A stretch of 64,000 nt of DNA from Phycisphaeraceae bacterium (GTDB lineage: Bacteria > Planctomycetota > Phycisphaerae > Phycisphaerales > Phycisphaeraceae): positions 1-64,000 of the forward strand of contig JADLFV010000067.1 in NCBI GenBank assembly GCA_020849625.1, read 5' to 3'. The stretch's first letter is position 1; the number at the start of each line of letters is the position of its first letter. Positions 18,789-28,512 of the stretch are shown here, piece by piece. The notes beneath the pieces are model-generated. The model was not told the DNA's origin. It searched no databases and saw only the letters and a list, made by a program, of their open reading frames with translations. A program made the translations under genes and the position numbers.

Positions 18789-19162
18789 TGGAGCCGGGGG
18801 GATTCGAACCCCCGTGTCGGAGCAGTCGTGAGTCGGCTTCTACGCGTGTAGTCGGTCTATTGATCTCGAACCAGACGCCGGCGATCGACAGCCTGCGCTG
18901 GTTCCAGCCACGGTGTGTTTTAACCGTCGCGCCCCGCGGCGCGGCACGACGGCGAGTCTGCTAGTCATTTGTCCTGAGTCGGCCGCAGACGTGCTGGCTC
19001 AGGACACGGCTGCTATTTAGGCAGCCAGGGCCGGCGCGAAGCCAACCCGACCAGCGATGTTATCGTTGGCATTTGTGGTTTTGCACCCTTTTTTACGAGG
19101 CCAGGGTGCACCTCGACGCGCCACCGGAATCCGGTTCCGTCCGATCGATACCAGTCGGCCCC
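18789..19162 (-). ncRNA. ssrA: tmRNA (transfer-messenger RNA)
   Basis: Transcribed on the minus strand from about 19162 to 18789. The 5' end GGGGCCGACTGG pairs with the 3' end CGGCTCC to close the tRNA-like acceptor stem, and the T arm (GGGGGTTCGAATCCCCC) lies at 18794-18811. CCA is not encoded beyond the discriminator A. The resume region gives the tag ANDNIAGRVGFAPALAA and a TAA stop at 19017-19019, ending in the AxLAA-type degron. tmRNA with SmpB frees stalled ribosomes and marks the product for proteolysis. Confidence 0.93.
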
Positions 19163-19245
19163 AATTGTCAAGCCCCGGTCGGCCAGCGCACGCGGGCGCC
19201 TGGCCCCGCTCGGACCCCTGCCGATTCCGGCAGGGCGAGTTCCTC

Positions 19246-19251
19246 ATTATA
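19246..19251 (-). promoter_or_regulatory. Possible -10 box of the tmRNA promoter
   Basis: A perfect TATAAT on the minus strand 84 bases upstream of the mature tmRNA 5' end. No good -35 box is seen 16-18 bases further upstream. A hairpin (cctgccg/cggcagg, 19217-19234) lies between the box and the mature end and could be part of the precursor leader. Confidence 0.3.
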
Positions 19252-19362
19252 CCCTCTGATCGGCCCGCCAGGCCGTGTTCATGCGTCAGGCACCGCTATT
19301 TCCCCTGTTTTTTTAGAGCCTTTGGGCCGGTTTAGGGATACAATGATTTCATCGGAGGAGAC

Positions 19363-20799
19363 GTGTTTCAACCCGTGCGCCATACTGACCGCGGCCGCGA
19401 CCGATCGGCCGGCCTGATTCTGGCCCTGTCGCGCCCGGCAGCGGCCGTGCTGTGCGTGCTGGTCATGTCTACAGGCAGTTCACCGGCACCGGGAGGCACC
19501 ATCCGTCACGACACCGCTGACAGCAACTACACAAGCCTCGCGTACCAGTCCCAGTTCAATCCCGTCGGCCGACTGACCACCAGCTCCGGCATTCTCTGCT
19601 CGGCCACACTGGTCGCTCCGCACTGGATCCTCACCGCGGCCCACTGCGCTGATCTCGACCACGACGGCTCCATCAACGACATCACGACTTCCTACACCTT
19701 CCGCACCGTCTTCGCCAGCAACTATTCGCTCGATGAATCGCAGGTCTTCGTCCCGGCCGGGTGGACCGGCGACATTAACGACGGCTACGACATCGCCCTG
19801 TTCTACATCGACAACCCCATTCTCGATATCGCACCGGCCAATCTCTACAACGGCAGCTCCGAACTCGGCCAAACCGTCACCATGGTCGGTTATGGCAAAA
19901 CCGGCACGGGACAGACCGGCTCATCCCTCGGGGCCGGCACACGTCGGGCCGGCACCAACGTCATCGACAACACCGCGTACTTCAACTTCTTCGGTATCAG
20001 CATCTCCTCCACTTCCAACACCGCCACCCGCCCCGCGCTGCTGTGGGACTTCGACGCGCCGCCCAGCGATCCTTATTTCGACTCCATCAGCTACCTGGGC
20101 TCCTCGACACCGACCACCCTGGAATACTCCATCGGGCCCGGAGACAGTGGCGGCGGGTCGTTCATCCAGGTCGGCGCCAACTGGTTTCTGGCCGGCGTCC
20201 ACTCCGGCGACTGGGACAGTTATCAATATCCCGGCGCCACCGAGCCCGACAATCGCGATACCTACGGCGACATGAACCTGGTCACCCGCGTCACCAGCTT
20301 CGCCAGCTTCCTGCAATCGGCCGTCCCCGCGCTCGGCGGCGTCTATGGCGACCGCAACCTGAATAACCTGCTTGATGCCGGCGACATCGACCTGCTGTTC
20401 GACGCCATCACAAGTCCGCTCAACCTGGTCTTCGATCTGACCACCGACGGCCAAGTCAACAGCGCCGACATTTCCTACTGGTTGCACACCCTGGCCGCCA
20501 GCGAGATCGGCGACGCTGACCTCGACGGCACCGTAGGCCTCGACGATCTGCAGATCCTCGGCGATAACTGGGACAACGCCGTCACCTCCTGGGCCCAGGC
20601 CGACTTCAACGGCGACGGGGGCGTGGACCTGTCCGACCTGCAGATCCTCGGCGATCACTGGGGCTTCGGCCTCTTACCCGATCTGGCCATGAGCTTCGAC
20701 GATGCGCTGCTGGCTTCGGGACTGCCCGTGCCCGAGCCGACGGGTGCGATGTTGTTGCTGCTGTCACTTGTCAGCCTGTTCCGACGCCATACCACGTGA
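19363..20799 (+). CDS. Trypsin-like serine protease with dockerin and PEP-CTERM
   Basis: A 478-residue exported protease. It starts at GTG 19363, with GGAGGAG a few bases upstream. Hydrophobic residues about 16-36 form the signal peptide. The chymotrypsin-fold catalytic triad is visible: His94 in TAAHC, Asp143 in YDIALF, Ser262 in GPGDSGGGS. From about residue 325 come dockerin-like loops (GDRNLNNLLDAGD, GDADLDGTVGLDDLQ, ADFNGDGGVDLSDLQ), and the C-terminus is VPEPTGAMLLLLSLVSLFRR, a PEP-CTERM sorting signal. It should act at the cell surface. It is the last chromosomal gene before the integrated element. Confidence 0.88.
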   Translation: MFQPVRHTDRGRDRSAGLILALSRPAAAVLCVLVMSTGSSPAPGGTIRHDTADSNYTSLAYQSQFNPVGRLTTSSGILCSATLVAPHWILTAAHCADLDHDGSINDITTSYTFRTVFASNYSLDESQVFVPAGWTGDINDGYDIALFYIDNPILDIAPANLYNGSSELGQTVTMVGYGKTGTGQTGSSLGAGTRRAGTNVIDNTAYFNFFGISISSTSNTATRPALLWDFDAPPSDPYFDSISYLGSSTPTTLEYSIGPGDSGGGSFIQVGANWFLAGVHSGDWDSYQYPGATEPDNRDTYGDMNLVTRVTSFASFLQSAVPALGGVYGDRNLNNLLDAGDIDLLFDAITSPLNLVFDLTTDGQVNSADISYWLHTLAASEIGDADLDGTVGLDDLQILGDNWDNAVTSWAQADFNGDGGVDLSDLQILGDHWGFGLLPDLAMSFDDALLASGLPVPEPTGAMLLLLSLVSLFRRHTT

Positions 20800-20954
20800 A
20801 AGACAGGCCCCACATACGCGCGTCTCTACAGGTGACAAATCACACGTGCACTTTGTTGCCCGTTGGATCGCTGATTGGGCGCCGATCTTGCCCGCAGTAA
20901 ATGTTGATACAGTTTCAGCACGCGCCTCACAAGAATCCCTGCAAATGACCGAAG

Positions 20955-20976
20955 TGGGCGATACAGGACTCGAACC
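20955..20976. repeat. Left attachment site (att repeat)
   Basis: A 22-bp sequence identical to the 3' end (T arm and acceptor strand, plus A73) of the tRNA-Val gene at 32407-32428. It is the displaced copy made by site-specific integration. Confidence 0.85.
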
Positions 20977-21196
20977 AAATCGCGTAAAGGCGGAAACAGG
21001 CGACACTTGCAGCAAATCGCCCGACGGCGGCGCAGCGAAATGCGCAGCGAAAAGCCCTAATTCGCCCCCGCTGGGCTTGTCGGACGCCCCCCACGAGGAA
21101 GATCCTGACCTGGCCGAGTTGGTACGCTGCTGGCCGGCCCTGCCAGCGAAGGTCAAGGCCGACGTGCTGGCGCTGATCCGCTCGATACAGACCTGA
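20958..21196 (+). pseudogene. Detached C-terminal tail of the element's integrase
   Basis: Not a gene in its own right. Reading in the same frame as the integrase across the att core (GDTGLEP), this end of the element continues as EPNRVKAETGDTC and ends with DPDLAELVRCWPALPAKVKA and a stop at 21194-21196, about 72 further residues. A DPDLA...WPALP tail of this type is what I would expect at the C-terminus of planctomycete integrases. In the excised circle the two parts would join into one longer integrase. A 7-bp stem hairpin (21195-21211) directly follows the stop, as at a real gene end. Confidence 0.65.
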
Positions 21197-21243
21197 ACCG
21201 GACACCGGTTCCAGCCTGTGACGTTTCCACCCCAAAAGGTGGA
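21195..21243 (+). terminator. Hairpins after the integrase-tail stop codon
   Basis: Two small hairpins follow the stop: gaaccgg/ccggttc with a 3-base loop (21195-21211) and tccacc/ggtgga with a ccaaaa loop (21226-21243). Neither has a U-run, so intrinsic termination is uncertain. Confidence 0.35.
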
Positions 21244-22012
21244 CATATTGCCCGCCCGCCGCATGTCGGGCAACGCAACCGACCTTGGGACCGTCCGAAG
21301 CGTTGGAATGTCCAGACGTGCGAATATCACCACCTTTGGCGACCTGACAATCGACGTGCCAAAATGATCGCCCCCAGCCCCCCTAGGCGTTGATTCTGAC
21401 ACCACCACCTGAAACCGACCTGCGGGCTGTCCGATCCGTTCGAGTACCGTCAGAGTGTCTCTGGCGGGCATATTTCGACCTGAAAATCGAAGCCACGCGG
21501 GGACTGTGAACCATCGGCAGCGGAACTGCCCCCTATCGCGCCTGGCGATCACCACTGGACGCCCGTTGAGCCGGGGGGCACGGGGGGAAACGGCCGCCGC
21601 TGATCAGTCAACTGACTGCAACAATTTTCCGAAAAAAATTCAGTGATTTATCGAGGGGTGATCACCGCCGAAGTGGGGTGCAAGCACCCCCTGGCAGGCT
21701 AGAAACGGGTTTTGAGGCATGAAAAATGGGGCATAATCGGAGTGGGGATTATACGCTTCACGATTCGCACGCGTTGCAGTACATGGCTGACTGCGTGCCC
21801 CCCTCCCCCAATTAACTACAAATGCGGAAGCACGTACATGAGTTATGGCTAGTTTGGAACTTATTAACAAACTGCTAACATTTTCGGCAATTTAAACAAT
21901 ATTCGTAGCTGATTTGCGCCAGTTGTTGCTTTTTCGCTATGCGAGTCTTATATTTGATGTAGAGCCGATATCATTAAAGTTATAAGTTTCGATTTACGAT
22001 AGGGTTTACGCG
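21197..22012. other. 816-bp gene-free left end of the integrated element
   Basis: Apart from the two small hairpins near 21200-21240 I see no convincing gene. The GC-rich first half has only short antisense frames. The last 150 bases are AT-rich with several short A/T runs, suitable for a promoter of the toxin-antitoxin genes. Its place beside the att site makes it a candidate for integrase arm-binding sites, an origin of replication or a transfer origin, but no iterons or clear palindrome arrays were found by eye. Confidence 0.4.
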
Positions 22013-22219
22013 GTGGGTACGCTGACCATCAATAATCGTCCCGTTGTCTCCTCGAACAGTGCTTGCTCAAGCAACAGCTTGTTGTGCGCCGAGGAAACTG
22101 TAATTAAGATTTCTGGTTCAGACCGGGACGCATTTTTGAATGCCCTTGAAACAGATCATAAGCCGACCAATTCACTTCTTGATGCGGTGCGTCGGTATAG
22201 GGCCGAGTTCGGCCGCTAG
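22013..22219 (+). CDS. Short DUF1778/TacA-like antitoxin
   Basis: A 68-residue protein, probable GTG start. The second half (SGSDRDAFLNAL, then NSLLDAVRRYRAEFG) matches the C-terminal toxin-neutralising part of DUF1778/TacA-type antitoxins. The usual N-terminal ribbon-helix-helix of about 40 residues is missing: the first 33 residues here do not look like one. It could therefore bind the toxin but not DNA as its relatives do, or be a remnant. It overlaps the GNAT gene that follows, so the two are co-translated. Confidence 0.6.
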   Translation: MGTLTINNRPVVSSNSACSSNSLLCAEETVIKISGSDRDAFLNALETDHKPTNSLLDAVRRYRAEFGR

Positions 22220-22736
22220 GTCTGTAGGGAAACGATATACAATTGAACTACTTTCAAAGCGGCACGATCGCAATCGTTTTGATTGTGGGATCATCCCCCT
22301 TAACGATTTTATAAAACAGCACGCTAGGCAAAACGACAACAAAGACCTGTCGAAGACTTATGTTGTTGTTCAGAACAACGAGAAAACGGTGATCGCCTTT
22401 TTCACTGTATGCGTTGGTCACATATCAATTGACCTAATTCCAGAAAAGTTACGCAAGAAATACCCAAGGCACGATTTCCCCGTGCTACACCTAGCCAGAA
22501 TGGCGGTTGACGCCAAACACCAAAACAATGGAATTGGTAAATACATGCTGGTGCATGTAATCCAAATGTCGTATGAGCTTTCTGATCGAGTTGGTATGTG
22601 CGGGGTCAATTGCTTCGCGCAAAACGAAATGGCAATGGGCTTCTATGAGCAATTCGGGATGATTCGCCTAAAGGACGACCATTCCCGCCGGCACATGTTC
22701 ATTCCTATGAGAGATATACGTAACCTGCTTCGCTAA
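22140..22736 (+). CDS. GNAT acetyltransferase toxin (TacT-like)
   Basis: The GNAT domain runs from about residue 33 (YTIELLSKRHDRNRFDCG) to the end. The start pattern with FDCG...LNDFIKQHARQ is typical of toxins that acetylate charged tRNAs. The acetyl-CoA loop is in the middle (LARMAVDAKHQNNGIGKYML; the core Q/R-x-x-G-x-G/A is QNNGIG). The C-terminus has FYEQFGMIRL. The start is uncertain: ATG at 22140 or 22182 both overlap the antitoxin frame, and no ATG lies after the antitoxin stop. The known role is translation arrest when the antitoxin is lost, which stabilises the element. Confidence 0.78.
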   Translation: MPLKQIISRPIHFLMRCVGIGPSSAARSVGKRYTIELLSKRHDRNRFDCGIIPLNDFIKQHARQNDNKDLSKTYVVVQNNEKTVIAFFTVCVGHISIDLIPEKLRKKYPRHDFPVLHLARMAVDAKHQNNGIGKYMLVHVIQMSYELSDRVGMCGVNCFAQNEMAMGFYEQFGMIRLKDDHSRRHMFIPMRDIRNLLR

Positions 22737-22764
22737 ATTCCCACTTGCTTTCCGAGGCTAAACT

Positions 22765-25700
22765 TTGACCACGACGCTCCACACCATCCTCGAACAATTC
22801 CGCGAGGACAAACGTAACAACCGCGATCTGGGCGACCGATTCGAGCGGCTGATGTACCGGTTCTTTGAACTCGACCCCATCTACGCCGAACGCTTCTCCA
22901 AAGTCTGGATGTGGAACGACTGGCCGGACAAGGGCAACGTCGGCGATGTCGGCATCGACCTCGTCGCCCAGGAACGCGCAACCGGCGAGTACGTCGCCAT
23001 CCAGTGCAAGTTCTACTTGCCTGAACACACGCTCTCGAAGCCAGACATCGATTCATTCTTCACCGCAGCCGGCCGCGATCCCTTCACGTCCGGCATGATC
23101 GTTTCCACGACAGACAAATGGGGCAAGAATGCCGAAGACGCCCTTAAACAGTCCAAGCCTGTCACCCGTTTGAGTGTCCACGATCTGGAGGCCAGCCCCG
23201 TCGACTGGTCCCGCTTCGATGCCCGCCGCCCGCAAGACCTGGACCTCCTGCCCAAGAAAAAGCTTCGTGAGCACCAGAAAAAGGCACTCGAAGACGTAAT
23301 CCAAGGCCTTGCCGCTGCTGATCGTGGCAAGCTCATCATGGCTTGTGGCACCGGCAAAACCTTTACGGTGCTCAAGATCGCCGAAAAACTCGCACCGGGC
23401 GGGAAAGTGCTGTTTCTCGTCCCCTCGCTTTCTCTGCTTTCCCAGGCTCTGCGCGAATGGACCGCCGAGGCCGAGAATCCACCCCACAGCTTCGCCGTCT
23501 GCTCAGATGTCAACATCGGCAAGCGACGCAAGAAAACCAGTGATGATACTGAAGACATTACGCTTCATGACCTCGCCTTTCCCGCAACCACCAGTGCCAA
23601 GCAACTCGTATCGCAATATCACGCGCTCACCGGTAAAGCCGCGCTGGGCAGCGATGATGAGCAGTTGACGGTTGTCTTTTCAACCTACCACTCCATCGAA
23701 ACGGTATCCAAAGCACAGAAATCCGGGCTCCCTGAATTCGACCTGATCATCTGTGACGAAGCCCACCGCACCACCGGCGTCACGCTTGTCGGCGAGGATG
23801 AATCCCATTTCGTCAAGGTCCACGACGCCAACTTCATCAAGGCCCGCAAACGCCTCTACATGACCGCCACCCCGCGCATCTACGGCGATCAGGCCAAGTC
23901 CAAAGCCAGGGAAGCCACCGCCGAACTCGCCTCCATGGACGACCCGGAACTGTTCGGCCATGAATTGCACCGCCTCGGGTTCGGCGAGGCTGTCAAGCAC
24001 GGATTGCTCACCGACTACAAAGTCCTCGTCCTCGCCGTCGATGAGTCCTACGTCGCAAAAACTTTCCAGAAACAACTGGCCAAAGATGGCGAACTCAACC
24101 TCGACGACGCCACCCGCATCACCGGCTGCTGGAACGGCCTCGAAAAACGTTTCGAAGCCATCAAAGATGCACCTGATCTTCAGGGCGACGTACAACCCAT
24201 GCGCCGCGCTGTCGCCTTCTCCCGCACGATCAAAGACTCCAAAAAGTTCAGGGACCAGTTTCGGCAGATCGTCCAGGCCTACAAAGACGACCACCCCGAC
24301 CTCGACGTCCTCGAAGTCGAAACGGACCACGTTGACGGCTCATACGACGCCCTCAGACGCAATGAACTGCTGCGCTGGCTTAAGGACGATGCACCCGGCA
24401 ACACAGCCCGCGTCCTTTCCAATGCCCGTTGCCTTTCCGAAGGGGTGGACGTCCCCGCCCTCGATGCGGTCATGTTCCTCAATCCCCGTAATTCTGTCAT
24501 CGACGTCGTCCAGTCCGTCGGCCGGGTCATGCGGCTGTCCCCGGACAAGCGCTTCGGCTACATCATCCTGCCCATCGGCATCCCCGCGGACAAGACGCCC
24601 GAAGAAGCGCTCAAGGACAACGAGAAATACAAGGTCGTCTGGCAGGTTCTTCAGGCCCTCCGCGCCCACGACGATCGCTTCAACGCCACCATCAACCAGA
24701 TCGAACTCAACAAGAATCGGCCCGACAATATTCAGGTTATCGGCGCTGGACCAATAGGCAAACAAAGAGATGATGAGTCAACCGGCTCAGACGGCGATTC
24801 AACGCCTAAAGCTCGAGAAATTCAAGGAGTATTCGCATTCCCCCAACTCGACGCAATTAAAGATGCAATCTATGCCAAGATGGTGATGAAGGTCGGCGAT
24901 CGCGCCTATTGGGAAACGTGGGCCAAGGACATCGCCGCCATCGCCGAGCAACACATCACCCGCATCAAGGCTTTGGTCAAGGACAAGGACGCACCCTACG
25001 CCAAGGACTTTGCCGAGTTTCTTGCCGGGCTCCAGCAGAACCTCAACCCCGCCGTCACATCCGACGAGGCGGTCGAAATGCTCGCACAGCATTTGATTAC
25101 CAAGCCCGTCTTTGACGCGCTGTTTGCCCACTACGCCTTCACTGATCACAACCCTGTCAGTCAGTCGATGCAGCGGATGCTCGACCTGCTGCACGAGCAA
25201 GCCATCGAAAAGGAAGCTGTCACCCTCGAGAAGTTTTACGAGTCCGTTCGCGATCGCGCCAAAGACCTTGACAACGCCGAGGCCCGCCAGAAAGTCGTCA
25301 TCGAACTTTACGAGGAGTTTTTCAAGAACGCCTTCCCCCGCATGGCCGAGCGTCTGGGCATCGTCTACACACCGACCGAGGTTGTTGACTTCATCATCCA
25401 TTCCGTGCAGGACATCCTCCGCGACGAGTTCAATTCCAGCCTCGGCGAAAAGGATGTCCACATCATCGACCCCTTCACCGGCACAGGCACCTTTATCGTC
25501 CGTCTGCTCCAGTCCGGTTTCATCCCCCCGCATGCTCTCGCCCACAAGTACAAACACGAATTGCATGCCAACGAAATCGTCCTGCTCGCCTACTACATCG
25601 CCGCCATCAATATTGAGGAAACCTACCACGGCCTCGCACCCGCCCACGGAACTAAAGCAGGCAGCGAAGCCGAGTATGTTCCGTTCGAGGGAATTGTGCT

Positions 25701-27684
25701 GACAGACACTTTCCAACTCTACGAATCCAAGGGCGAACTGGCCGACTACACGTTCCCCGAAAATAACAAGCGCGTGAAGCGGCAAAAGGAAAGCCCGATC
25801 CGCGTGGTGATCTGCAATCCGCCCTACTCGGCGAACCAGGGGGACGCCAACGCCAACAATCAAAACCTCAAGTACGCGGCGCTTGACACTCGCATCGGCG
25901 TAACCTACGCCGCGAGATCAACGGCGACAAACAAGAACAGCATCTACGACAGCTACGTCCGCGCGATCCGCTGGGCCAGCGACCGCATCAACGGCAAGGG
26001 TGTCATCGGTTTCGTCACCAATGGCTATTTCATCGACGGTAACGCCATGGATGGCGTGCGTGCGTGCCTGACGGACGAGTTCCAAACCGTTCATGTCTTC
26101 AACTTGCGCGGAAACGCGCGAACGAGTGGCGAACTTCGAAAGATGGAAGCGGGAAATGTATTCGGTGGAGGCGGACGTATCCCAATCGCCATCACGTTGC
26201 TCGTGAAAAACCCGACAAAGAAATCTCCCGCGACGATTCGCTACCACGACATCGGCGACTACCTTAGCCGCGACGAGAAGCTCGCAATCGTAAAGGGCTT
26301 CTCGAGCGTGAGCGGCATCGAGAAGGCGAAAAAATGGACGACCCTCACCCCGAATGATGACCACGACTGGATCAATCAGCGCGATCCGGGATTCGAGAAA
26401 TTCGTGCCGATCGGCGACAAGGAAGACGCGGCCTCGTCCATCTTCGCGCAATACTCCGGCGGACTTAAAACCAATCGCGACACCTGGTGCTATGCTTTCT
26501 CGCAAGCGGCATTAGCCGCAAACATGTCGCGGATGTTGAAGTTCTACGCCCAGCAAGTTGAGGATTTCCGACGCGTCGCGGAGACGACCGCAGCTAAGGA
26601 TCGCTTGAATGCCGCGCAAGAGTTCATCAATACCGACAGCACGAAGATTCAATGGTCGCGCGGATTGGTAGCGGACTTGTCGAGGTTCACTGAACGGAAG
26701 TTCAATAAATCTGTGATCCGTCTAGGGCATTACCGCCCGTTCTGTAAGCAGTGGGCCTACTTCGACAGATACCTCAATGACATGGTCTACCGCTTGCCGA
26801 TGTTGTTCCCCAACCCGGGGGCAAAAAACATCGCCATCTGCACAACGGCAGCCGGGAACCGGGAATCGTTTTCAGTGTTAATTTCCGATTTGATTCCCGA
26901 CGTTCACATGTCCGACAAGAGTGGTGCAAGCCAATGCTTTCCGCTCTACCTCTACGAAAAGGCAGACGAATCCTCTGGCCTGCAATTCGACACGTCCGAA
27001 ATCATCGACGGCTATCGCCGTCGGGATGCTATCACGGATGCGAGACTAAAAGCCTTCCGCGCGGCGTACGGTCAGGATTCCGAGGGCGTGAGCAAAGATG
27101 ACATCTTCTATTATGTCTACGGCATCCTGCACAGCCCCGAGTACCGGGAGCGATTCGCGGCCGATCTCAGGAAGATGCTGCCCCGTATCCCGCTTACCAA
27201 AGAAACGAAAGATTTCTGGGCTTTTTCCAAAGCGGGACGCGATCTCGCCGAATGGCATCTGAATTATGAATCTGTAGAGCCGTGGCCTGTAGTCGAGCAC
27301 ATTGACAGACTCACGCTGGATCCTGAGGAGTTATTTAAGGTGAAAAAGATGACCTTTGCCCGTCCCAACACTGAGCAGAAGAAAGCGGGCGAGAAGTGGG
27401 ATAAGACGCAGATCATCTACAACAGCCACGTCACCATTACCCACATCCCCCTGGAGGCCTACGACTACGTCGTCAACGGCAAGCCAGCCATCGAGTGGAT
27501 CATGGAGCGCTACGAGGTTAAACGCGATCCGGCTAGCGGCATCGTCAACGACCCCAACGACTGGTGTAACGAGCACAACAACCCCCGCTACATCGTCGAC
27601 CTGATCGCCCGCATCGTCCGCGTTAGCATGGAGACGATGGCGATCGTCCGAAATTTACCAAATCTCAATGAACGCAAAGATTGA
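22765..27684 (+). CDS. Type ISP single-chain restriction-modification enzyme
   Basis: A 1639-residue protein, TTG start. Domain order: Mrr-like nuclease (GID near 65 and IQCK at 79-82); superfamily 2 helicase with Walker A ACGTGKT at 193-199, DEAH at 331-334 and the later SVGRVMRLSPD motif; a helical linker; a gamma-class adenine methyltransferase with DPFTGTGTF near 902 and NPPY near 1018; and a C-terminal target-recognition region. This order is that of LlaGI/LlaBIII-type ISP enzymes, which methylate one strand and translocate before cutting unmodified DNA. All catalytic motifs look intact. It is the main cargo of the element and should protect the host against phage. Confidence 0.9.
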   Translation: MTTTLHTILEQFREDKRNNRDLGDRFERLMYRFFELDPIYAERFSKVWMWNDWPDKGNVGDVGIDLVAQERATGEYVAIQCKFYLPEHTLSKPDIDSFFTAAGRDPFTSGMIVSTTDKWGKNAEDALKQSKPVTRLSVHDLEASPVDWSRFDARRPQDLDLLPKKKLREHQKKALEDVIQGLAAADRGKLIMACGTGKTFTVLKIAEKLAPGGKVLFLVPSLSLLSQALREWTAEAENPPHSFAVCSDVNIGKRRKKTSDDTEDITLHDLAFPATTSAKQLVSQYHALTGKAALGSDDEQLTVVFSTYHSIETVSKAQKSGLPEFDLIICDEAHRTTGVTLVGEDESHFVKVHDANFIKARKRLYMTATPRIYGDQAKSKAREATAELASMDDPELFGHELHRLGFGEAVKHGLLTDYKVLVLAVDESYVAKTFQKQLAKDGELNLDDATRITGCWNGLEKRFEAIKDAPDLQGDVQPMRRAVAFSRTIKDSKKFRDQFRQIVQAYKDDHPDLDVLEVETDHVDGSYDALRRNELLRWLKDDAPGNTARVLSNARCLSEGVDVPALDAVMFLNPRNSVIDVVQSVGRVMRLSPDKRFGYIILPIGIPADKTPEEALKDNEKYKVVWQVLQALRAHDDRFNATINQIELNKNRPDNIQVIGAGPIGKQRDDESTGSDGDSTPKAREIQGVFAFPQLDAIKDAIYAKMVMKVGDRAYWETWAKDIAAIAEQHITRIKALVKDKDAPYAKDFAEFLAGLQQNLNPAVTSDEAVEMLAQHLITKPVFDALFAHYAFTDHNPVSQSMQRMLDLLHEQAIEKEAVTLEKFYESVRDRAKDLDNAEARQKVVIELYEEFFKNAFPRMAERLGIVYTPTEVVDFIIHSVQDILRDEFNSSLGEKDVHIIDPFTGTGTFIVRLLQSGFIPPHALAHKYKHELHANEIVLLAYYIAAINIEETYHGLAPAHGTKAGSEAEYVPFEGIVLTDTFQLYESKGELADYTFPENNKRVKRQKESPIRVVICNPPYSANQGDANANNQNLKYAALDTRIGVTYAARSTATNKNSIYDSYVRAIRWASDRINGKGVIGFVTNGYFIDGNAMDGVRACLTDEFQTVHVFNLRGNARTSGELRKMEAGNVFGGGGRIPIAITLLVKNPTKKSPATIRYHDIGDYLSRDEKLAIVKGFSSVSGIEKAKKWTTLTPNDDHDWINQRDPGFEKFVPIGDKEDAASSIFAQYSGGLKTNRDTWCYAFSQAALAANMSRMLKFYAQQVEDFRRVAETTAAKDRLNAAQEFINTDSTKIQWSRGLVADLSRFTERKFNKSVIRLGHYRPFCKQWAYFDRYLNDMVYRLPMLFPNPGAKNIAICTTAAGNRESFSVLISDLIPDVHMSDKSGASQCFPLYLYEKADESSGLQFDTSEIIDGYRRRDAITDARLKAFRAAYGQDSEGVSKDDIFYYVYGILHSPEYRERFAADLRKMLPRIPLTKETKDFWAFSKAGRDLAEWHLNYESVEPWPVVEHIDRLTLDPEELFKVKKMTFARPNTEQKKAGEKWDKTQIIYNSHVTITHIPLEAYDYVVNGKPAIEWIMERYEVKRDPASGIVNDPNDWCNEHNNPRYIVDLIARIVRVSMETMAIVRNLPNLNERKD

Positions 27685-27736
27685 AATTGATTTTCGTAAC
27701 CAAGATTTCATTTAATGATGTCCAGACCGATTGTGA

Positions 27737-28435
27737 ATGCGTACCATGGCACATAAAGACTTCAAGAAATCTGATGAAGACGTAATGAGGGAGGTGCGAG
27801 AACGATATGAGCAGCGAAAATGTGAGCGGCCACGCATGGCAAAGCAAATTGCGCAGGTTCTACGCCAAATCGTGGCGCTTTTACAGGCCAACGATGGTGA
27901 AGCGGGTACTGAAGCCAAGTGGGCCATTACACAACGCGGAGGGTTGTTTGATCTGTTGGAAGCCATCGACCCGCTGGAATACGTCCGTGTGTCAACGCCA
28001 GAAGGCGAGAAATTCGGGGTGCGCAAAGGGGGATCGCACTTCCTGATTCACACTGACGGCCGTAGTCCGATTACGGTGATTCCCGAGGCCGACCGACGAT
28101 TCTCAGACCTTTACGCAAACACGAAGAGCATCGCCATACCGTTGGCGGATTCAAAGTATGTTGAGCACGCCGCAGAGCGCTTGTTGAAGCTGTCGGATGC
28201 ATGGGAAGCCTGGCCGGAGAAAGTAACCGGCGCGGGCGAAGGCGGTATGCGTTCTGCGCCCATGAGCAAGACAGAGCTTGCGAGACGGATTCAAGATCGG
28301 CGAACCGCGCGCCCGCGTGATGTTGATTGGGATCGGTTCGACCTGCAACCGTTTAGCGCCCGCAAATACACCGTCAACCTGAATGCTGTTGGCGTGGACA
28401 ATGCCATACGCACACGTCTACAACGGCCCATCTGA
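27737..28435 (+). CDS. Unknown protein of the integrated element
   Basis: 232 residues (an in-frame ATG at 27746 is an alternative start). I do not recognise a family. The N-terminus is charged and helical. Middle: RGGLFDLLEAIDPLEYVRVSTPEG. The C-terminal 60 residues (MSKTELARRIQDR, then RKYTVNLNAVG) resemble a small helix-turn-helix followed by a beta hairpin, suggesting DNA binding. It sits 52 bases after the restriction enzyme on the same strand and could be a controller or accessory protein for it. No transmembrane segment or catalytic motif is seen. Confidence 0.45.
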   Translation: MRTMAHKDFKKSDEDVMREVRERYEQRKCERPRMAKQIAQVLRQIVALLQANDGEAGTEAKWAITQRGGLFDLLEAIDPLEYVRVSTPEGEKFGVRKGGSHFLIHTDGRSPITVIPEADRRFSDLYANTKSIAIPLADSKYVEHAAERLLKLSDAWEAWPEKVTGAGEGGMRSAPMSKTELARRIQDRRTARPRDVDWDRFDLQPFSARKYTVNLNAVGVDNAIRTRLQRPI

Positions 28436-28512
28436 AAAAACATCGGCCAATTATCAGCCATTATCGACCGTTACCGACACAGACACTTTAACCGATTAAT
28501 TCCGCATGTAAC

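Noticed and set aside
20702-21196. Single gene of 164 codons spanning the left att site
   Set aside because: The first part is a shadow of the protease gene's 3' end; only the part from the att core onward is meaningful, as the integrase tail.
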